DNA of 64,000 bases from Streptomyces sclerotialus (GCF_040907265.1 NZ_JBFOHP010000002.1:2814501-2878500); one strand, 5' to 3'. Shown: positions 42,707 through 51,510, counted from the first letter of the stretch. The notes: generated by a model not told the origin, from the letters alone. Translations and numbers: made by a program.

Positions 42707-43162
42707 TCAGTGGTGCCAGGCCCGCCCTCCGGTGTTGTGGATGAACCGCTGCAGCACCTTGAGGGTGGTCAGGTACTCCGCGTCCGTGATGCCCTCGTGG
42801 CGCTCGGCCCACAGCTCCTTCTGGAGCGCCGCGGCCTTCGCGTAGAAGGCCGCACCCTCCGGCGTCATACGGAGGCGGCCGCCCGCGTCCTGGGTGATCC
42901 AGCCGCGGGCGACCGTGGTGTCGATCTCCTCCGCCAGCGCGTCGCCGACGTCCAGGTAACCCCGGAGCACCTCGGTCACCTCCGCACGGGACCGGCCGTC
43001 CGGCGCGGCGGCGACCTGGTGGAGGATCCACCACTGCGGCTGGGTGGTGCCCAGTTCCGCGAGGGCCCCGCGGGTGCGGGTGACGACCGCCTTGTACGCG
43101 GCCCAGCTCCAGTAGCCGATGGGCTGCTGGATCAGTTCGGTGTCGCTGTGCGAGTACTCCAT
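42707..43162 (-). CDS. MarR family winged-helix regulator
   Basis: A 151-residue MarR-type protein. The DNA-binding core is TTQPQWWILHQVAAAPDGRS followed by VTEVLRGYLDVGDALAEEID (recognition helix) and the wing RGWITQDAGGRLRMTPEG, near residues 39-105. It probably represses its own promoter through the two palindromes at 43204-43235. Targets and ligand are unknown. It follows the deaminase gene on the same strand after a 74-base gap that holds those sites. Confidence 0.82.
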   Translation of the reverse strand: MEYSHSDTELIQQPIGYWSWAAYKAVVTRTRGALAELGTTQPQWWILHQVAAAPDGRSRAEVTEVLRGYLDVGDALAEEIDTTVARGWITQDAGGRLRMTPEGAAFYAKAAALQKELWAERHEGITDAEYLTTLKVLQRFIHNTGGRAWHH

Positions 43163-43203
43163 GGCTCCGCCCTCTCCGTTCGGTATGCGGGCGAAGCTAG
43201 GAG

Positions 43204-43235
43204 CTCAAGCGGACTTGAGGTCAAGCGGACCTGAC
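43204..43235 (-). promoter_or_regulatory. Two adjacent 16-bp palindromes, MarR operators
   Basis: CTCAAGCGGACTTGAG (43204-43219) is a perfect 6-4-6 palindrome. GTCAAGCGGACCTGAC (43220-43235) follows without a gap and is a one-mismatch version. They are 42 bases upstream of the MarR start and touch the stop of the deaminase gene. Confidence 0.8.
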
Positions 43236-43236
43236 G

Positions 43237-44238
43237 TCACGCCCCTTGGTGCGCGTCGACCTCCTTCAGGTACGCGGCGCGGGTCTCGTCGTCCAGGAAG
43301 GACGCCGTGAAGGAGTTCCGCGCCAGAGTGTGCAGCGTGGCCTCATCCAGGCTCAGCGCGTCGCGTACCGCGGTGAAGTTGTCGTGCGCGTAGCCGCCGA
43401 AGTAGGCCGGGTCGTCGGAGTTGACGGTCACCAGCAGGCCCGCGTCCAGCATGGCGGGCAGCGGGTGGTCGGCCAGGTCGTCGATGACCCGCAGCCGGAC
43501 GTTGGACAGCGGGCAGACCGTGAGCGGCACCTGCTCGGCGGCCAGCCGCGCCACCAGCTCCGGGTCCTCCAGGGACCGCACGCCGTGGTCGACCCGGTCC
43601 ACGCCGAGCACGTCCAGCGCCTCCCACACGTACGCGGGCGGCCCCTCCTCGCCGGCGTGCGCCACGCACTTCAGCCCGGCCTCCCGGGCGAGCGCGTACA
43701 CCTCGCGGAACTTCGACGGCGGGTTGCCGACCTCGGCGGAGTCCAGCCCGACGGCGGTGATCCGGTCCAGGTACGGGCGGGCCGCCTCGAAGGTTTCCAG
43801 GGCCGACTCCGCGCTCTCGTCCCGCAGGAAGCACATGATGAGGCGGGTGGTGATGCCGTAGGTCTCCGGGGCGGCGTCCAGGGCGCGGCTCAGGCCCTCG
43901 ATGACGGTGCCGATGGGCACGCCGCGGGCGGTGTGGGCCTGCGGGTCGAAGAAGATCTCCACGTGCCGTACGCCCTGCTGCCGCGCCCGCGCGAGGTAGG
44001 CGTGCGCCAGGTCGGCGAAGTCCTCCTCGGTGCGCAGCACGGCCATCAGCGCGTAGTACAGGTCCAGGAAGGACTGCAGGTCGCTGAAGGAGTAGGCGCG
44101 GCGCAGCTCGTCCTCGGAGGCGTACGGCAGCTCGACGCCGTTGCGGGCGGCGAGCGCGAACGCCAGCTCGGGCTCCAGCGTGCCCTCGATGTGCAGGTGC
44201 AGTTCGGCCTTGGGGACCGGGGGGTGGGGGGTGTTCAT
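43237..44238 (-). CDS. Adenosine/adenine deaminase family protein
   Basis: A 333-residue metal-dependent deaminase. The zinc ligands are in KAELHLHIEGTLEPE (residues 10-24), the catalytic Glu follows in CVAHAGEEGPP, and the last Asp pair is in NSDDPAYFGGY. The SDDPAYFGGY form, in place of the NTDDP(M/A)... form of classic adenosine deaminases, is what I associate with adenine deaminases, so adenine is a real alternative substrate. It acts in purine salvage. The ATG at 44238 lies six bases after the cyclotransferase-like gene, so the two form a unit. Confidence 0.87.
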   Translation of the reverse strand: MNTPHPPVPKAELHLHIEGTLEPELAFALAARNGVELPYASEDELRRAYSFSDLQSFLDLYYALMAVLRTEEDFADLAHAYLARARQQGVRHVEIFFDPQAHTARGVPIGTVIEGLSRALDAAPETYGITTRLIMCFLRDESAESALETFEAARPYLDRITAVGLDSAEVGNPPSKFREVYALAREAGLKCVAHAGEEGPPAYVWEALDVLGVDRVDHGVRSLEDPELVARLAAEQVPLTVCPLSNVRLRVIDDLADHPLPAMLDAGLLVTVNSDDPAYFGGYAHDNFTAVRDALSLDEATLHTLARNSFTASFLDDETRAAYLKEVDAHQGA

Positions 44239-44243
44239 GCGGC

Positions 44244-44762
44244 TCAGGCACCTTCCTGTGCGGCGGCGGCGAAGGCGCGGCCCTCGTTGGCGGCGACGCC
44301 GGGGCCCACCGGGCCCTCGGCACGTCGGCCGGTGGCGAGCCAGTCGCCACCGGGGATCGGGGTGCCGGCGGCGCGGAGGCGGCCGGCCAGGGGTTCGGCG
44401 GCGAGGTACACCCAGGCGCTGACCGCGGTGCCGTCCGGGAGGACGGCCTCGCAGGCGACCCGGTCGTAGTCGTTGTCCGGCGCGCCGGGCGTGTAGCCCT
44501 CCAGCCGGTCCAGGACCGCCAGGACCTCGTCGTACGCCGCCTCGTGCGGCGTGACGACATGGCCGTGCACCGCGGCTTCCGCGGGGCCCTGGACGGCGTA
44601 CGGGTAGCCGGGCCCGTCGTACAGCAGCGCCCCGTGGACCATCGCCGGCTGCTCGGCGGCGGTACGGCCGCGCAGGGCCCAGGCGTGATTGGCCTCGCCC
44701 GGTCGCAGCGTCCCGTAGACGAAGAAGGGCAGCCGCTCGTGCTCGGCGGGCCGGTCGTTCAT
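44244..44762 (-). CDS. Gamma-glutamylcyclotransferase-like family protein
   Basis: A 172-residue GGCT/AIG2-like protein. The substrate-binding loop FFVYGTLRPGEANHAW lies at residues 12-27, and the acidic residue is in LDRLEGYTPGAPDNDYDRV. The family acts on gamma-glutamyl or gamma-glutamylamine peptides, but many bacterial members are uncharacterised. ATG 44762 has a good AGGAG ribosome site. It is the first gene before the deaminase and is divergent from the SanA-like gene (112 bases apart). Confidence 0.78.
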   Translation of the reverse strand: MNDRPAEHERLPFFVYGTLRPGEANHAWALRGRTAAEQPAMVHGALLYDGPGYPYAVQGPAEAAVHGHVVTPHEAAYDEVLAVLDRLEGYTPGAPDNDYDRVACEAVLPDGTAVSAWVYLAAEPLAGRLRAAGTPIPGGDWLATGRRAEGPVGPGVAANEGRAFAAAAQEGA

Positions 44763-44874
44763 GGGTCGGTTCTCCTCTTGGTGCGTTCTTCCCGCTTGCA
44801 ACCATGCCAGGCCGCGGCGCGTCGCTGTCCGGTAGGTCGGACAGCTGACCGAAGAGCGACGGAACGGGGGCGTC

Positions 44875-45573
44875 ATGAAGGTGCGGGCGAACGGCCTGGT
44901 GCGGCGGGTGGCGGGGTGGCTGCGGCTGCCGCGCACGGCCCGGGGGCGGCGGCGGGCGGTGCAGGCCGTGATGGCCGTCTGCGTGCTCGCGCTGCTGCCC
45001 GCGACCTGGATGCGGCTGGCGTCCGGCGACCGGGTGCGGACCGCGGCCGACGTGCCGCCGGCGCCGGTCGCGGTGGTCTTCGGGGCCGGCCTGTGGGACG
45101 GCGAACCGTCCCCGTACCTCGCGCACCGGCTGGACACCGCGGCCGGGCTGTACGACGCGGGCCGGGTCCGGGCGATCCTGGTGACCGGCGACAACAGCAC
45201 CCGTGACTACGACGAGCCGGACGCCATGCGCCGGTACCTGACCGCGCGCGGCGTCCCCGCGCGGAAGATCGTCAGCGACTACGCGGGCTTCGACACCTGG
45301 GACTCCTGCAGCCGCGCCCGCCGGGTCTTCGGGGTGGACCGGGCGGTGCTGGTCAGCCAGGGGTTCCACGTCCGGCGGGCGCTGGCGCTCTGCGGGGCCG
45401 CGGGGATCGACGCGTACGGGGTCGGCGCCGCCGATCCGCACGACGCCACCTGGTACTACGGGAGCGTGCGGGAGATCCTCGCGGCCGGCAAGGCGGCGGC
45501 CGACGCGGCCTTCCGCCCCGACCCGCACTTCCTCGGCCCGAAGGAGGACGGCGTGGCCCAGGCCCTGCGGTGA
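44875..45573 (+). CDS. SanA/YdcF family (DUF218) membrane-anchored protein
   Basis: A 232-residue protein with one N-terminal membrane segment (AVQAVMAVCVLALLPATWMR, about residues 28-47) and an external DUF218 domain: VAVVFGAGLWDGEPSPYLAH, AILVTGDNSTRDYDEPDAMR, and VLVSQGFHVRRALALC. E. coli SanA and ElyC of this family affect envelope barrier function and lipid-carrier metabolism; the reaction is not established. It appears to be a single-gene unit running toward the cutA gene (17 bases, convergent). Confidence 0.82.
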   Translation: MKVRANGLVRRVAGWLRLPRTARGRRRAVQAVMAVCVLALLPATWMRLASGDRVRTAADVPPAPVAVVFGAGLWDGEPSPYLAHRLDTAAGLYDAGRVRAILVTGDNSTRDYDEPDAMRRYLTARGVPARKIVSDYAGFDTWDSCSRARRVFGVDRAVLVSQGFHVRRALALCGAAGIDAYGVGAADPHDATWYYGSVREILAAGKAAADAAFRPDPHFLGPKEDGVAQALR

Positions 45574-45590
45574 ACGCCCGCGCCCAGCCG

Positions 45591-45935
45591 CTAGCGGGTC
45601 TCCTCCTGGATCCAGGCCAGGTAGTCGGCGCCGCCGTGGACGACCGGCGTCGCGATGATCTCCGGGGTGTCGTAGTCGTGCGCGCCGCGGAGGTACTCCT
45701 CCAGCTCCTGGTACCGGTGCCCGGTCGTCTTGAGGAGCACCTGCCACTCCTGACTCGTCTCGATGGCGTCCTGCCAGCGGTACACGGACGTCACCGGCGC
45801 ACTGACCTGGGCACATGCCGCGAGGCGCGCTTCGATCGCGCCCCGGGCCAGCGTCTCGGCCTTCTCCGCCGTGTCGGTCGTCGTCATCACGGTCAGGAAC
45901 GCGGGCGGTGCGGTCTGCTCGGGCTGGTCGGTCAC
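45591..45935 (-). CDS. cutA: Divalent-cation tolerance protein CutA
   Basis: A 114-residue CutA1 trimer-forming protein. Characteristic segments are RLAACAQVSAPVTSVYRWQD, EWQVLLKTTGHRYQELEEYL and HDYDTPEIIATPV. It is linked to copper tolerance, but its biochemical role is unclear. A GTG at 45935 with AAAAGGACC upstream is the best start. The single gene is convergent with the SanA-like gene and divergent from the cupin gene (162 bases). Confidence 0.92.
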   Translation of the reverse strand: MTDQPEQTAPPAFLTVMTTTDTAEKAETLARGAIEARLAACAQVSAPVTSVYRWQDAIETSQEWQVLLKTTGHRYQELEEYLRGAHDYDTPEIIATPVVHGGADYLAWIQEETR

Positions 45936-46097
45936 GGGAACGGTCCTTTTGGATTGCGGTCGGGCGGGTACCTGATCCTTCCGCATCCACGGGTACCACG
46001 GCGCGCCGATGACTTGCGGCGCCCGGCGCACCCGCGAGGATGGGGAACAGGACCACGTCACCGGACCGCCGGCACCTCCGCGACCGAAGGGCCCCTC

Positions 46098-46427
46098 ATG
46101 GACGACCTCACCGCCCTCGCCCGCCAGCAGCTCGACGACGCCAAGGCCGACCCGCACGGCCGCAGCGCCCGGCTCTTCCTGCACGACGGGCCGCTGCGCC
46201 AGACCGTGATCGCGCTGATCGGCGGCGCCTCGCTGGACGAGCACGTCTCGCCGCCGGCGGGCAGCATGCAGATCCTGCACGGGCACGTGCAGATCACCAC
46301 GGACGACGGCAAACAGGACATGATCGCGGGCCAGGTCGCGACGATCCCGCGCGAGAAGCACGGGGTGACGGCCGTCGAGAACTCCGCGCTGCTGCTGACC
46401 TCGGTGACGCACGTCGACGGCATGTAG
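46098..46427 (+). CDS. Cupin domain-containing protein
   Basis: A 109-residue single-domain cupin. The barrel shows the two conserved turns: LIGGASLDEHVSPPAGSMQI (motif 1, with fewer His than metal cupins) and MIAGQVATIPREKHGVTAVE (motif 2). It is likely a small stress or binding protein; no enzyme activity can be assigned. ATG 46098 lies nine bases after AAGG. The 127 bases downstream hold an 18-bp direct repeat before the next gene. Confidence 0.78.
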   Translation: MDDLTALARQQLDDAKADPHGRSARLFLHDGPLRQTVIALIGGASLDEHVSPPAGSMQILHGHVQITTDDGKQDMIAGQVATIPREKHGVTAVENSALLLTSVTHVDGM

Positions 46428-46500
46428 GCCGGCTGGGGCCGCCCGGGTACGGCGGGCGGCACAACCTTCGCGCCGTTCCGGCGGTCTGACCGACGAGAGT

Positions 46501-46536
46501 TCCGTTACGTACCGCGATTCCGTTACGTACCGCCAC
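46501..46536 (+). repeat. 18-bp direct repeat x2 upstream of the secreted protein gene
   Basis: TTCCGTTACGTACCGCGA (46501-46518) and TTCCGTTACGTACCGCCA (46519-46536), back to back, ending 18 bases before the ATG at 46555. Each contains the self-complementary word TACGTA. They could be operator sites or part of the leader. Confidence 0.85.
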
Positions 46537-46554
46537 GGGGGAAAGGTCTCGTCC

Positions 46555-47184
46555 ATGCACATCCGTTATGTGCGCCGCCGTTCCGTACGCCGCCGTACCG
46601 CGCTCGCCGCCGCCGCTGCCGCGCTGGCCGCCACCGTCGCCGGCACGACCCCGGCGGCGGCCGCCACGCCGCCGCGCTTCCTCGCGCCCGGCGAGCTCCC
46701 GCCGCACGCCTCCTCGCCCTGGTACGCCTCGAAGGTCACGCCCGGACTGCCGGACCCGGAGCCGTTCTGTCTCGACGGCGGTGTGGTGCCCGGCGGCGAC
46801 GGCACGTACCACCGCAGCTACTGGACCGAGTACGACACCGGCGCCGGGCAGGTCAGCGTGGTGACCTCCAGCGACGACAGCGCGCGCCGGCTGGCGGCGG
46901 CGCTGCGTCAGAAGGTCGCGCGCTGCGCCGGTGACTGGCTGCACGACAAGCCCGGCTCCACCGCGTCCTGGAAGGACTACGGCACGGTCGGCGCGGCGGA
47001 CGGCGGCCGGGTCTACGGCATCCACACCTCGATGCCCGAGTCCGAGCCGGGCATCCATCTCTTCGGCGTGGGCCGCTCGGGCCGCACGGTCACGGTCGTG
47101 CAGTGGGGCGAGATGGGTACCTTCGCGCACGCGCCGGTACCGGCCTTCAAGGCCACCCTCCGCCAGGCCCTCAACAAGCTCTGA
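46555..47184 (+). CDS. Secreted protein of unknown function
   Basis: A 209-residue exported protein: twin-Arg-rich basic N-terminus, a hydrophobic Ala-rich core (LAAAAAALAATVAG), and a probable signal peptidase site after AAAAT near residue 37. The mature part has two Cys (in PFCLDG and RCAGDW) and an alpha/beta pattern (GQVSVVTSSDDSARRLAAAL, RSGRTVTVVQWGEMG) like the extracellular sensor-type domains seen in actinobacteria. I cannot name the family. GGAAAGG precedes the ATG. Confidence 0.7.
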   Translation: MHIRYVRRRSVRRRTALAAAAAALAATVAGTTPAAAATPPRFLAPGELPPHASSPWYASKVTPGLPDPEPFCLDGGVVPGGDGTYHRSYWTEYDTGAGQVSVVTSSDDSARRLAAALRQKVARCAGDWLHDKPGSTASWKDYGTVGAADGGRVYGIHTSMPESEPGIHLFGVGRSGRTVTVVQWGEMGTFAHAPVPAFKATLRQALNKL

Positions 47185-47218
47185 GCCCCCAGGCCCACCG
47201 GCCCGCAGCCCCTGCCGC

Positions 47219-48001
47219 TCAAGCCAGCCACTGGTCGTACGCCATCGAGCACAGCAGCCCCGCGACCACCACGACCAGCACGCCGCGGACGAATCCGGCG
47301 CCCTTCTTGAGCGCCATCCGGGCGCCGGCCGTGCTGCCCGCGAGGTTGAACGCCGCGAGCAGCGCGCCCAGCCCCCACAGCACGGTGCCCTGGTAGGCGA
47401 ACATCGCCAGGGCACCGATGTTGGTGCACACGTTGACCACCTTCGCGGTGGCCGACGCGGTCACCAGGTCCATGTGCAGGATCGCCGCCAGCGCGATGAC
47501 CAGGAACGCGCCGGTGCCGGGCCCGACCAGCCCGTCGTAGAAGCCGATGCCGAGTCCCGCGATCAGCACGGCGGCGAGCACCCGCTGCCGGGTGACCGGG
47601 CCCGAGGGCGCGGGTGCGGTCCCGAAGGACGGCCGGAGCAGCACGAACGCCAGCACCCCCACCAGCACCACCATGATCAGCGGGCGCAGCACCGCGCTGT
47701 CCAGCCCCGCCGCGAGGAACGCGCCGCCCAGCGAACCGCCCGCCGCCGCCAGCCCGATGCGCACCGCGGCCGGCACGTCCAGCGGCGTCTTGCGCACGTA
47801 CGTGATCGCCGCGCCCGTCGTGCCGACCACCGCCGCCGACTTGTTGGTGCCGAGCACGAACGCGGCCGGTACGTGCGGCAGGCCGACGAGCAGCGCGGGC
47901 AGCAGGATCAGCCCGCCGCCGCCCACCACGGCGTCGATCCAGCCGGCCGCCAGCGCGGCCAGGCAGAGCAGGAGCAGGGTCGTCAGGGATATGTCAGGCA
48001 C
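47219..48001 (-). CDS. TauE/SafE family membrane protein (sulfite/anion exporter type)
   Basis: A 260-residue protein with about eight membrane helices. It has the family pattern AAGWIDAVVGGGGLILLPAL near the N-terminus and IGFYDGLVGPGTGAFLVIAL at the start of the second half. Members move sulfite, sulfonates or other organic anions. There is no sulfur-metabolism gene beside it, so the substrate is open. It is divergent from the aldo/keto reductase gene with only 43 bases between the starts. Confidence 0.85.
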   Translation of the reverse strand: MPDISLTTLLLLCLAALAAGWIDAVVGGGGLILLPALLVGLPHVPAAFVLGTNKSAAVVGTTGAAITYVRKTPLDVPAAVRIGLAAAGGSLGGAFLAAGLDSAVLRPLIMVVLVGVLAFVLLRPSFGTAPAPSGPVTRQRVLAAVLIAGLGIGFYDGLVGPGTGAFLVIALAAILHMDLVTASATAKVVNVCTNIGALAMFAYQGTVLWGLGALLAAFNLAGSTAGARMALKKGAGFVRGVLVVVVAGLLCSMAYDQWLA

Positions 48002-48044
48002 CAGGTGATCTTATGGAGCACCGGCCGTTCTAGGGTGGGGAGTT

Positions 48045-48899
48045 ATGGACTCAGAGATCTTCTCCCTGGGGGGCGGGCTGCCGGTCCGGCGCCTCGGTTA
48101 CGGCACGGCACAGCTGACGGGACCGGGTTACTGGGGTCCACGGCACTCCGATCCGCGGGACGCGGTGGCGGTGCTGCGGCGCGCGGTCGAGCGCGGGGTG
48201 AACCTCATCGACACCGCCGACAACTACGGGCCCGCGGTCGCCGAGGAGCTGGTCGCCGAGGCGCTGCACCCGTACCCCGAGGGCCTGGTGATCGCGACCA
48301 AGGGCGGCGTGGTCCGTACGGGCCCGGACGCCTGGCACATCGACGGGCGTCCCGAGTCGCTGCGCGCGATGTGCGACGCGAGCCTGCGGCGGCTGCGCCG
48401 GGACACCATCGACCTGTACCAGCTGCACCGGCTGGACCCGAAGGTGCCGCTCGCCGACCAGATCGGCACGCTGCTGGAGCTGCGGGACGCGGGCAAGATC
48501 CGCTACCTCGGGCTGGACACGATCGGCCCGGCGGAGCTCACCGCCGCGCTGGCGCTCGCCCCGGTCGCCTCGGTGCAGAACCGCTACAACCTCCTGGACC
48601 GCGGCTCGGAGGAGCTGCTGGAGCTGTGCGAACGGCAGGGGATCGCGTTCCTGCCGTGGTTCCCGCTCGGCAACGGCGGGCTGACCGGCGGCGCCGCACG
48701 CGCCCTGGACATCGTCACGGAGCGGCACGGCGCGAGCCACGGACAGGTCGCGCTGGCCTGGCTGCTGCACCGCTCCCCCGTCCTGCTGCCCACGCCCGGT
48801 ACCGGCTCGCTCGCGCACCTGGAGGAGAACCTCGCCGCCGCTGACCTCGCCCTGAGCCCGGCGGACAGGGAGCTGCTGGCGACCGCGGCGGACCGGTAG
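48045..48899 (+). CDS. Aldo/keto reductase
   Basis: A 284-residue NADPH-dependent oxidoreductase of the AKR superfamily. The catalytic tetrad is visible: Asp and Tyr in NLIDTADNYGPAVAEE (Asp/Tyr of the barrel), Lys in VIATKGGVVRTG, and His in DLYQLHRLDPKVPL. The cofactor-binding end is LLPTPGTGSLAHLEENLAAA. The substrate is unknown. GGTGGGGAG lies just before the ATG. An eight-pair hairpin at 48918-48947 follows. Confidence 0.9.
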   Translation: MDSEIFSLGGGLPVRRLGYGTAQLTGPGYWGPRHSDPRDAVAVLRRAVERGVNLIDTADNYGPAVAEELVAEALHPYPEGLVIATKGGVVRTGPDAWHIDGRPESLRAMCDASLRRLRRDTIDLYQLHRLDPKVPLADQIGTLLELRDAGKIRYLGLDTIGPAELTAALALAPVASVQNRYNLLDRGSEELLELCERQGIAFLPWFPLGNGGLTGGAARALDIVTERHGASHGQVALAWLLHRSPVLLPTPGTGSLAHLEENLAAADLALSPADRELLATAADR

Positions 48900-48917
48900 C
48901 CGCCGGGCCGGACCGGT

Positions 48918-48947
48918 GGGGCGGCTGCCCGTACGGACGGCCGCCCC
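48918..48947. terminator. Hairpin between aldo/keto reductase and Lrp-type regulator
   Basis: GGGGCGGC (48918-48925) pairs with GCCGCCCC (48940-48947); the loop itself contains CCGTACGG, a second small palindrome. It lies between convergent genes. Confidence 0.55.
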
Positions 48948-48959
48948 TGCGCCTGGTTC

Positions 48960-49979
48960 TCAGCCCGCCCACGGGTCGACCGGTACGACGTCCATGGCGC
49001 GCCCCCGGTCGTCCAGCGCGCGCCCCATCAGCTTGTACTGCTTCAGCACGATCGCCCGGTCGTGCAGCTGGAGGTGCGGCAACCGCTCGCCGAGCTGGAT
49101 CTCCAGCCGCTGCACGTCCTGGACCGACTGCAGCCAGAGCGTGAAGAGCAGGTTCTGCCGGCCGGTGACGGCGGCGCACAGCCGTACCTCGGGCAGGCCC
49201 AGCAGGACCCGCGCGGTCTCGGCGAGGTGGGTGGCGGGGACGCTCGCCCACAGGGTCGCCGAGATCGGCCACTCGGTCAGTTCGCGCGCCACCTCGCAGC
49301 GGAGCGCGATGTCCCGGTCGGCGAGCAGCCGGCCGAGGCGGCGCCGTACCGTGGGCGCGCTCAGCCCGACCGCGCGCCCGATGTCCACGGCGCTGCCCCG
49401 CCCGTCCCGCGACACCTCGGTGATCAGCGCCCGGTCCTGCGCGTCCAGCGGCACGGCTGCGGCCCCCGGCGCCTCGGCGGTGCGCAGCGCCTCCCGCTGG
49501 CGGGCGTCCAGGGCACGCAGCCGCCAGCGGCTGCCCTCGCCGTAGACCCGGGTGCCGATGGCGGCGCGGGTGGCGGTGACGCCCGGCAGTTCGGCGATGC
49601 GCCGCAGGAGCAGGTCGGAGAGGGCGGCGAGACCGGGCACGAAGACGGTGACGACCAGGTCCCGGCCGCCGGCCATGTGCTCGACGGTGGCCACCTGCGG
49701 GAGCCGTACGAGTGTCTGGGTCACCGCCTCGACGCTGCCCGCCACGCAGTCGATCTCGACGAACGCCACGCACATCCGGTCCAGCCGCCGGGCGCCCGGA
49801 TAGGCGGTGACCCAGGCGAGCCCGGCGCGCTCCAGGCGGCTCCAGCGGCGGGCCGCGGTGACCGGGTCGATGCCGAGCACCGGGGCGATGGTCTGCCATG
49901 AGGCGCGGGGTGCGATCTGCAGGGCGTGAATCAGCTGGGCGTCGAGCTCACTGAGGTTCGTAGGCGCGTTTTCCTGCAT
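48960..49979 (-). CDS. Lrp/AsnC family regulator, double-HTH form
   Basis: A 339-residue regulator made of two Lrp/AsnC units in tandem. Unit 1: HTH ELDAQLIHALQIAPRASWQT and ligand-binding (RAM) segment VGTVEHMAGGRDLVVTVF-like. Unit 2: HTH DRALITEVSRDGRGSAVDIG from about residue 165, followed by a second RAM region. Two-unit Lrp proteins are common in Streptomyces, which probably respond to amino acids or related ligands. Being divergent from the MFS-amidohydrolase pair, it is their likely regulator. GGAGG precedes ATG 49979. Confidence 0.87.
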   Translation of the reverse strand: MQENAPTNLSELDAQLIHALQIAPRASWQTIAPVLGIDPVTAARRWSRLERAGLAWVTAYPGARRLDRMCVAFVEIDCVAGSVEAVTQTLVRLPQVATVEHMAGGRDLVVTVFVPGLAALSDLLLRRIAELPGVTATRAAIGTRVYGEGSRWRLRALDARQREALRTAEAPGAAAVPLDAQDRALITEVSRDGRGSAVDIGRAVGLSAPTVRRRLGRLLADRDIALRCEVARELTEWPISATLWASVPATHLAETARVLLGLPEVRLCAAVTGRQNLLFTLWLQSVQDVQRLEIQLGERLPHLQLHDRAIVLKQYKLMGRALDDRGRAMDVVPVDPWAG

Positions 49980-50128
49980 GGCGACCGCCTCCACGAGGTT
50001 TTCCTGCGTCCTGAGGGTAATCCGTTTCTCTCCGTTCGGCGGCTGGTCAGCATGGCGATCCATTCGAGCCATTCGGCACCGCCGGACACCGGACATCCAC
50101 CGTCCGGGCCTACGAGACGAGGTTGGCG

Positions 50129-51427
50129 ATGACATCAGCGGTCGCGGCGAGAGCCGCGGACACTCCACGCACGGCGGACGGCAACGGGCGCAAGGCACTG
50201 GCGGCCGCCACCGTCGGCGGTGTCGTGGAGTCCTTCGACTGGGCCGTCTACGCCGTACTGGCCCCGTACTTCGCCGCGGCGATGTTCCCCGGCGACGACC
50301 CGGTGACCAAGCTGCTGGCGGCCTACCTGGGCTTCGCCGTCGGTTTCGTCGTACGGCCCTTCGGCAGTTACGTGGTGGGGCGGTTCGCCGACTCACGCGG
50401 CCGCCGGTTCGCCCTCACCCTCAGCATGACGATCATCTCCGGCGCCAGCGTGCTGATCGCGGTGCTGCCGACCGCCGCGCTGATCGGTACCGCCGCGCCG
50501 GTGCTGCTGATCGTGCTGCGGCTGGTCCAGGGCCTCTCGATGGGCGGCGAGAACCCCAGCGCCGCCGCGTACGTCACCGAGACCGCACCCCGGCACCTGC
50601 GCTTCCTCTACAGCTCGATCTCGTACTCGGGCGTGGTGATCGGCAACATCCTCTCCTTCGGCGTGCTGACGCTGCTGCTGGTCACGCTCGGCGAGGACGG
50701 GGTGCGCGGGGGCGGCTGGCGGATCGGCTTCCTGGTCGCGGCGGCGCTCGGCCTGGTGGCGCTGTGGATCCGGCGCGGTGTGGCGGAGAGCGCCGAGTTC
50801 GCCGAGGCGGGCGCGGACGGCCCGAAGGGCGCCGAGCGGCGCGCGCTGTACCGGTCGAACCTGCGCAACATGGCGGCCGTCTTCCTGATCTCGGTCGGCG
50901 CGACCGTCGGGTACTACTACGGCACCACCTACCTCCCCCAGTACGCGCAGCAGCTCGGCGTCGCCTCCGGCACCGAGTCGGCCGCCTCGATGCTGGGCCC
51001 GCTGGTGCTGCTGGTCGCGTCCATGGTCGTGGTGGGCCGGCTCGCCGACCGGCTGGGCGCGCTGCGCACCCTGCGGATCGGGCTGTCCCTGCTGGCCCTG
51101 GCCACCGTGCCGCTGATGCTGGCGCTGGCGCACGGGGCCGTGCCGATGTGGCTGGTCACGGTGGTGTACCTGGCCCTGATCGCGGCGCCCATCGGCCTCA
51201 CCAACGTGCTGTTCGCGCAGCTGTTCCCGGTCGCGGTGCGGGTGGTCGCGATGGGCGTGCCGTACACGCTTGCGATCGGGCTGTTCGGCGGCACGTTCCC
51301 GCTGCTCGCCCAGGCCCTGGCCGAGGCCGGGCATCTGACGCTGGTGCCCTGGTGGGCAGCGGGGGCCGCCGCCGTCTCCCTCGCCGGGACCTTCCTGATC
51401 CGCCCGCTGAAGTCCGCCGAACGCTGA
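50129..51427 (+). CDS. MFS transporter, metabolite:H+ symporter type
   Basis: A 432-residue, 12-helix transporter. The MHS-type signature is VVESFDWAVYAVLAPYFAAA near the N-terminus, the loop 2-3 motif GRFADSRGRRFALTLSMTII, and LRLVQGLSMGGENPSAAAYV (helix 5). Such proteins take up organic acids, betaines or dicarboxylates. ATG 50129 has ACGAGG six bases upstream; the in-frame TTG 50123 is less likely. It is followed by an M20 amidohydrolase, so the pair may import and hydrolyse an N-acylated compound. Confidence 0.88.
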   Translation: MTSAVAARAADTPRTADGNGRKALAAATVGGVVESFDWAVYAVLAPYFAAAMFPGDDPVTKLLAAYLGFAVGFVVRPFGSYVVGRFADSRGRRFALTLSMTIISGASVLIAVLPTAALIGTAAPVLLIVLRLVQGLSMGGENPSAAAYVTETAPRHLRFLYSSISYSGVVIGNILSFGVLTLLLVTLGEDGVRGGGWRIGFLVAAALGLVALWIRRGVAESAEFAEAGADGPKGAERRALYRSNLRNMAAVFLISVGATVGYYYGTTYLPQYAQQLGVASGTESAASMLGPLVLLVASMVVVGRLADRLGALRTLRIGLSLLALATVPLMLALAHGAVPMWLVTVVYLALIAAPIGLTNVLFAQLFPVAVRVVAMGVPYTLAIGLFGGTFPLLAQALAEAGHLTLVPWWAAGAAAVSLAGTFLIRPLKSAER

Positions 51428-51510
51428 TCTCCCACCGCGGAGGCCCTCTTGTGGAAGCCCTCCCGTTGCGGTCCTCTCGTTGCTGCCACTCCCTCTCCGA
51501 AGGAGCACAG

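Noticed and set aside
43237..46056. A 939-codon version of the deaminase
   Set aside because: The added part is antisense or out of frame to the cyclotransferase-like, SanA-like and cutA genes; the catalytic domain starts at ATG 44238.
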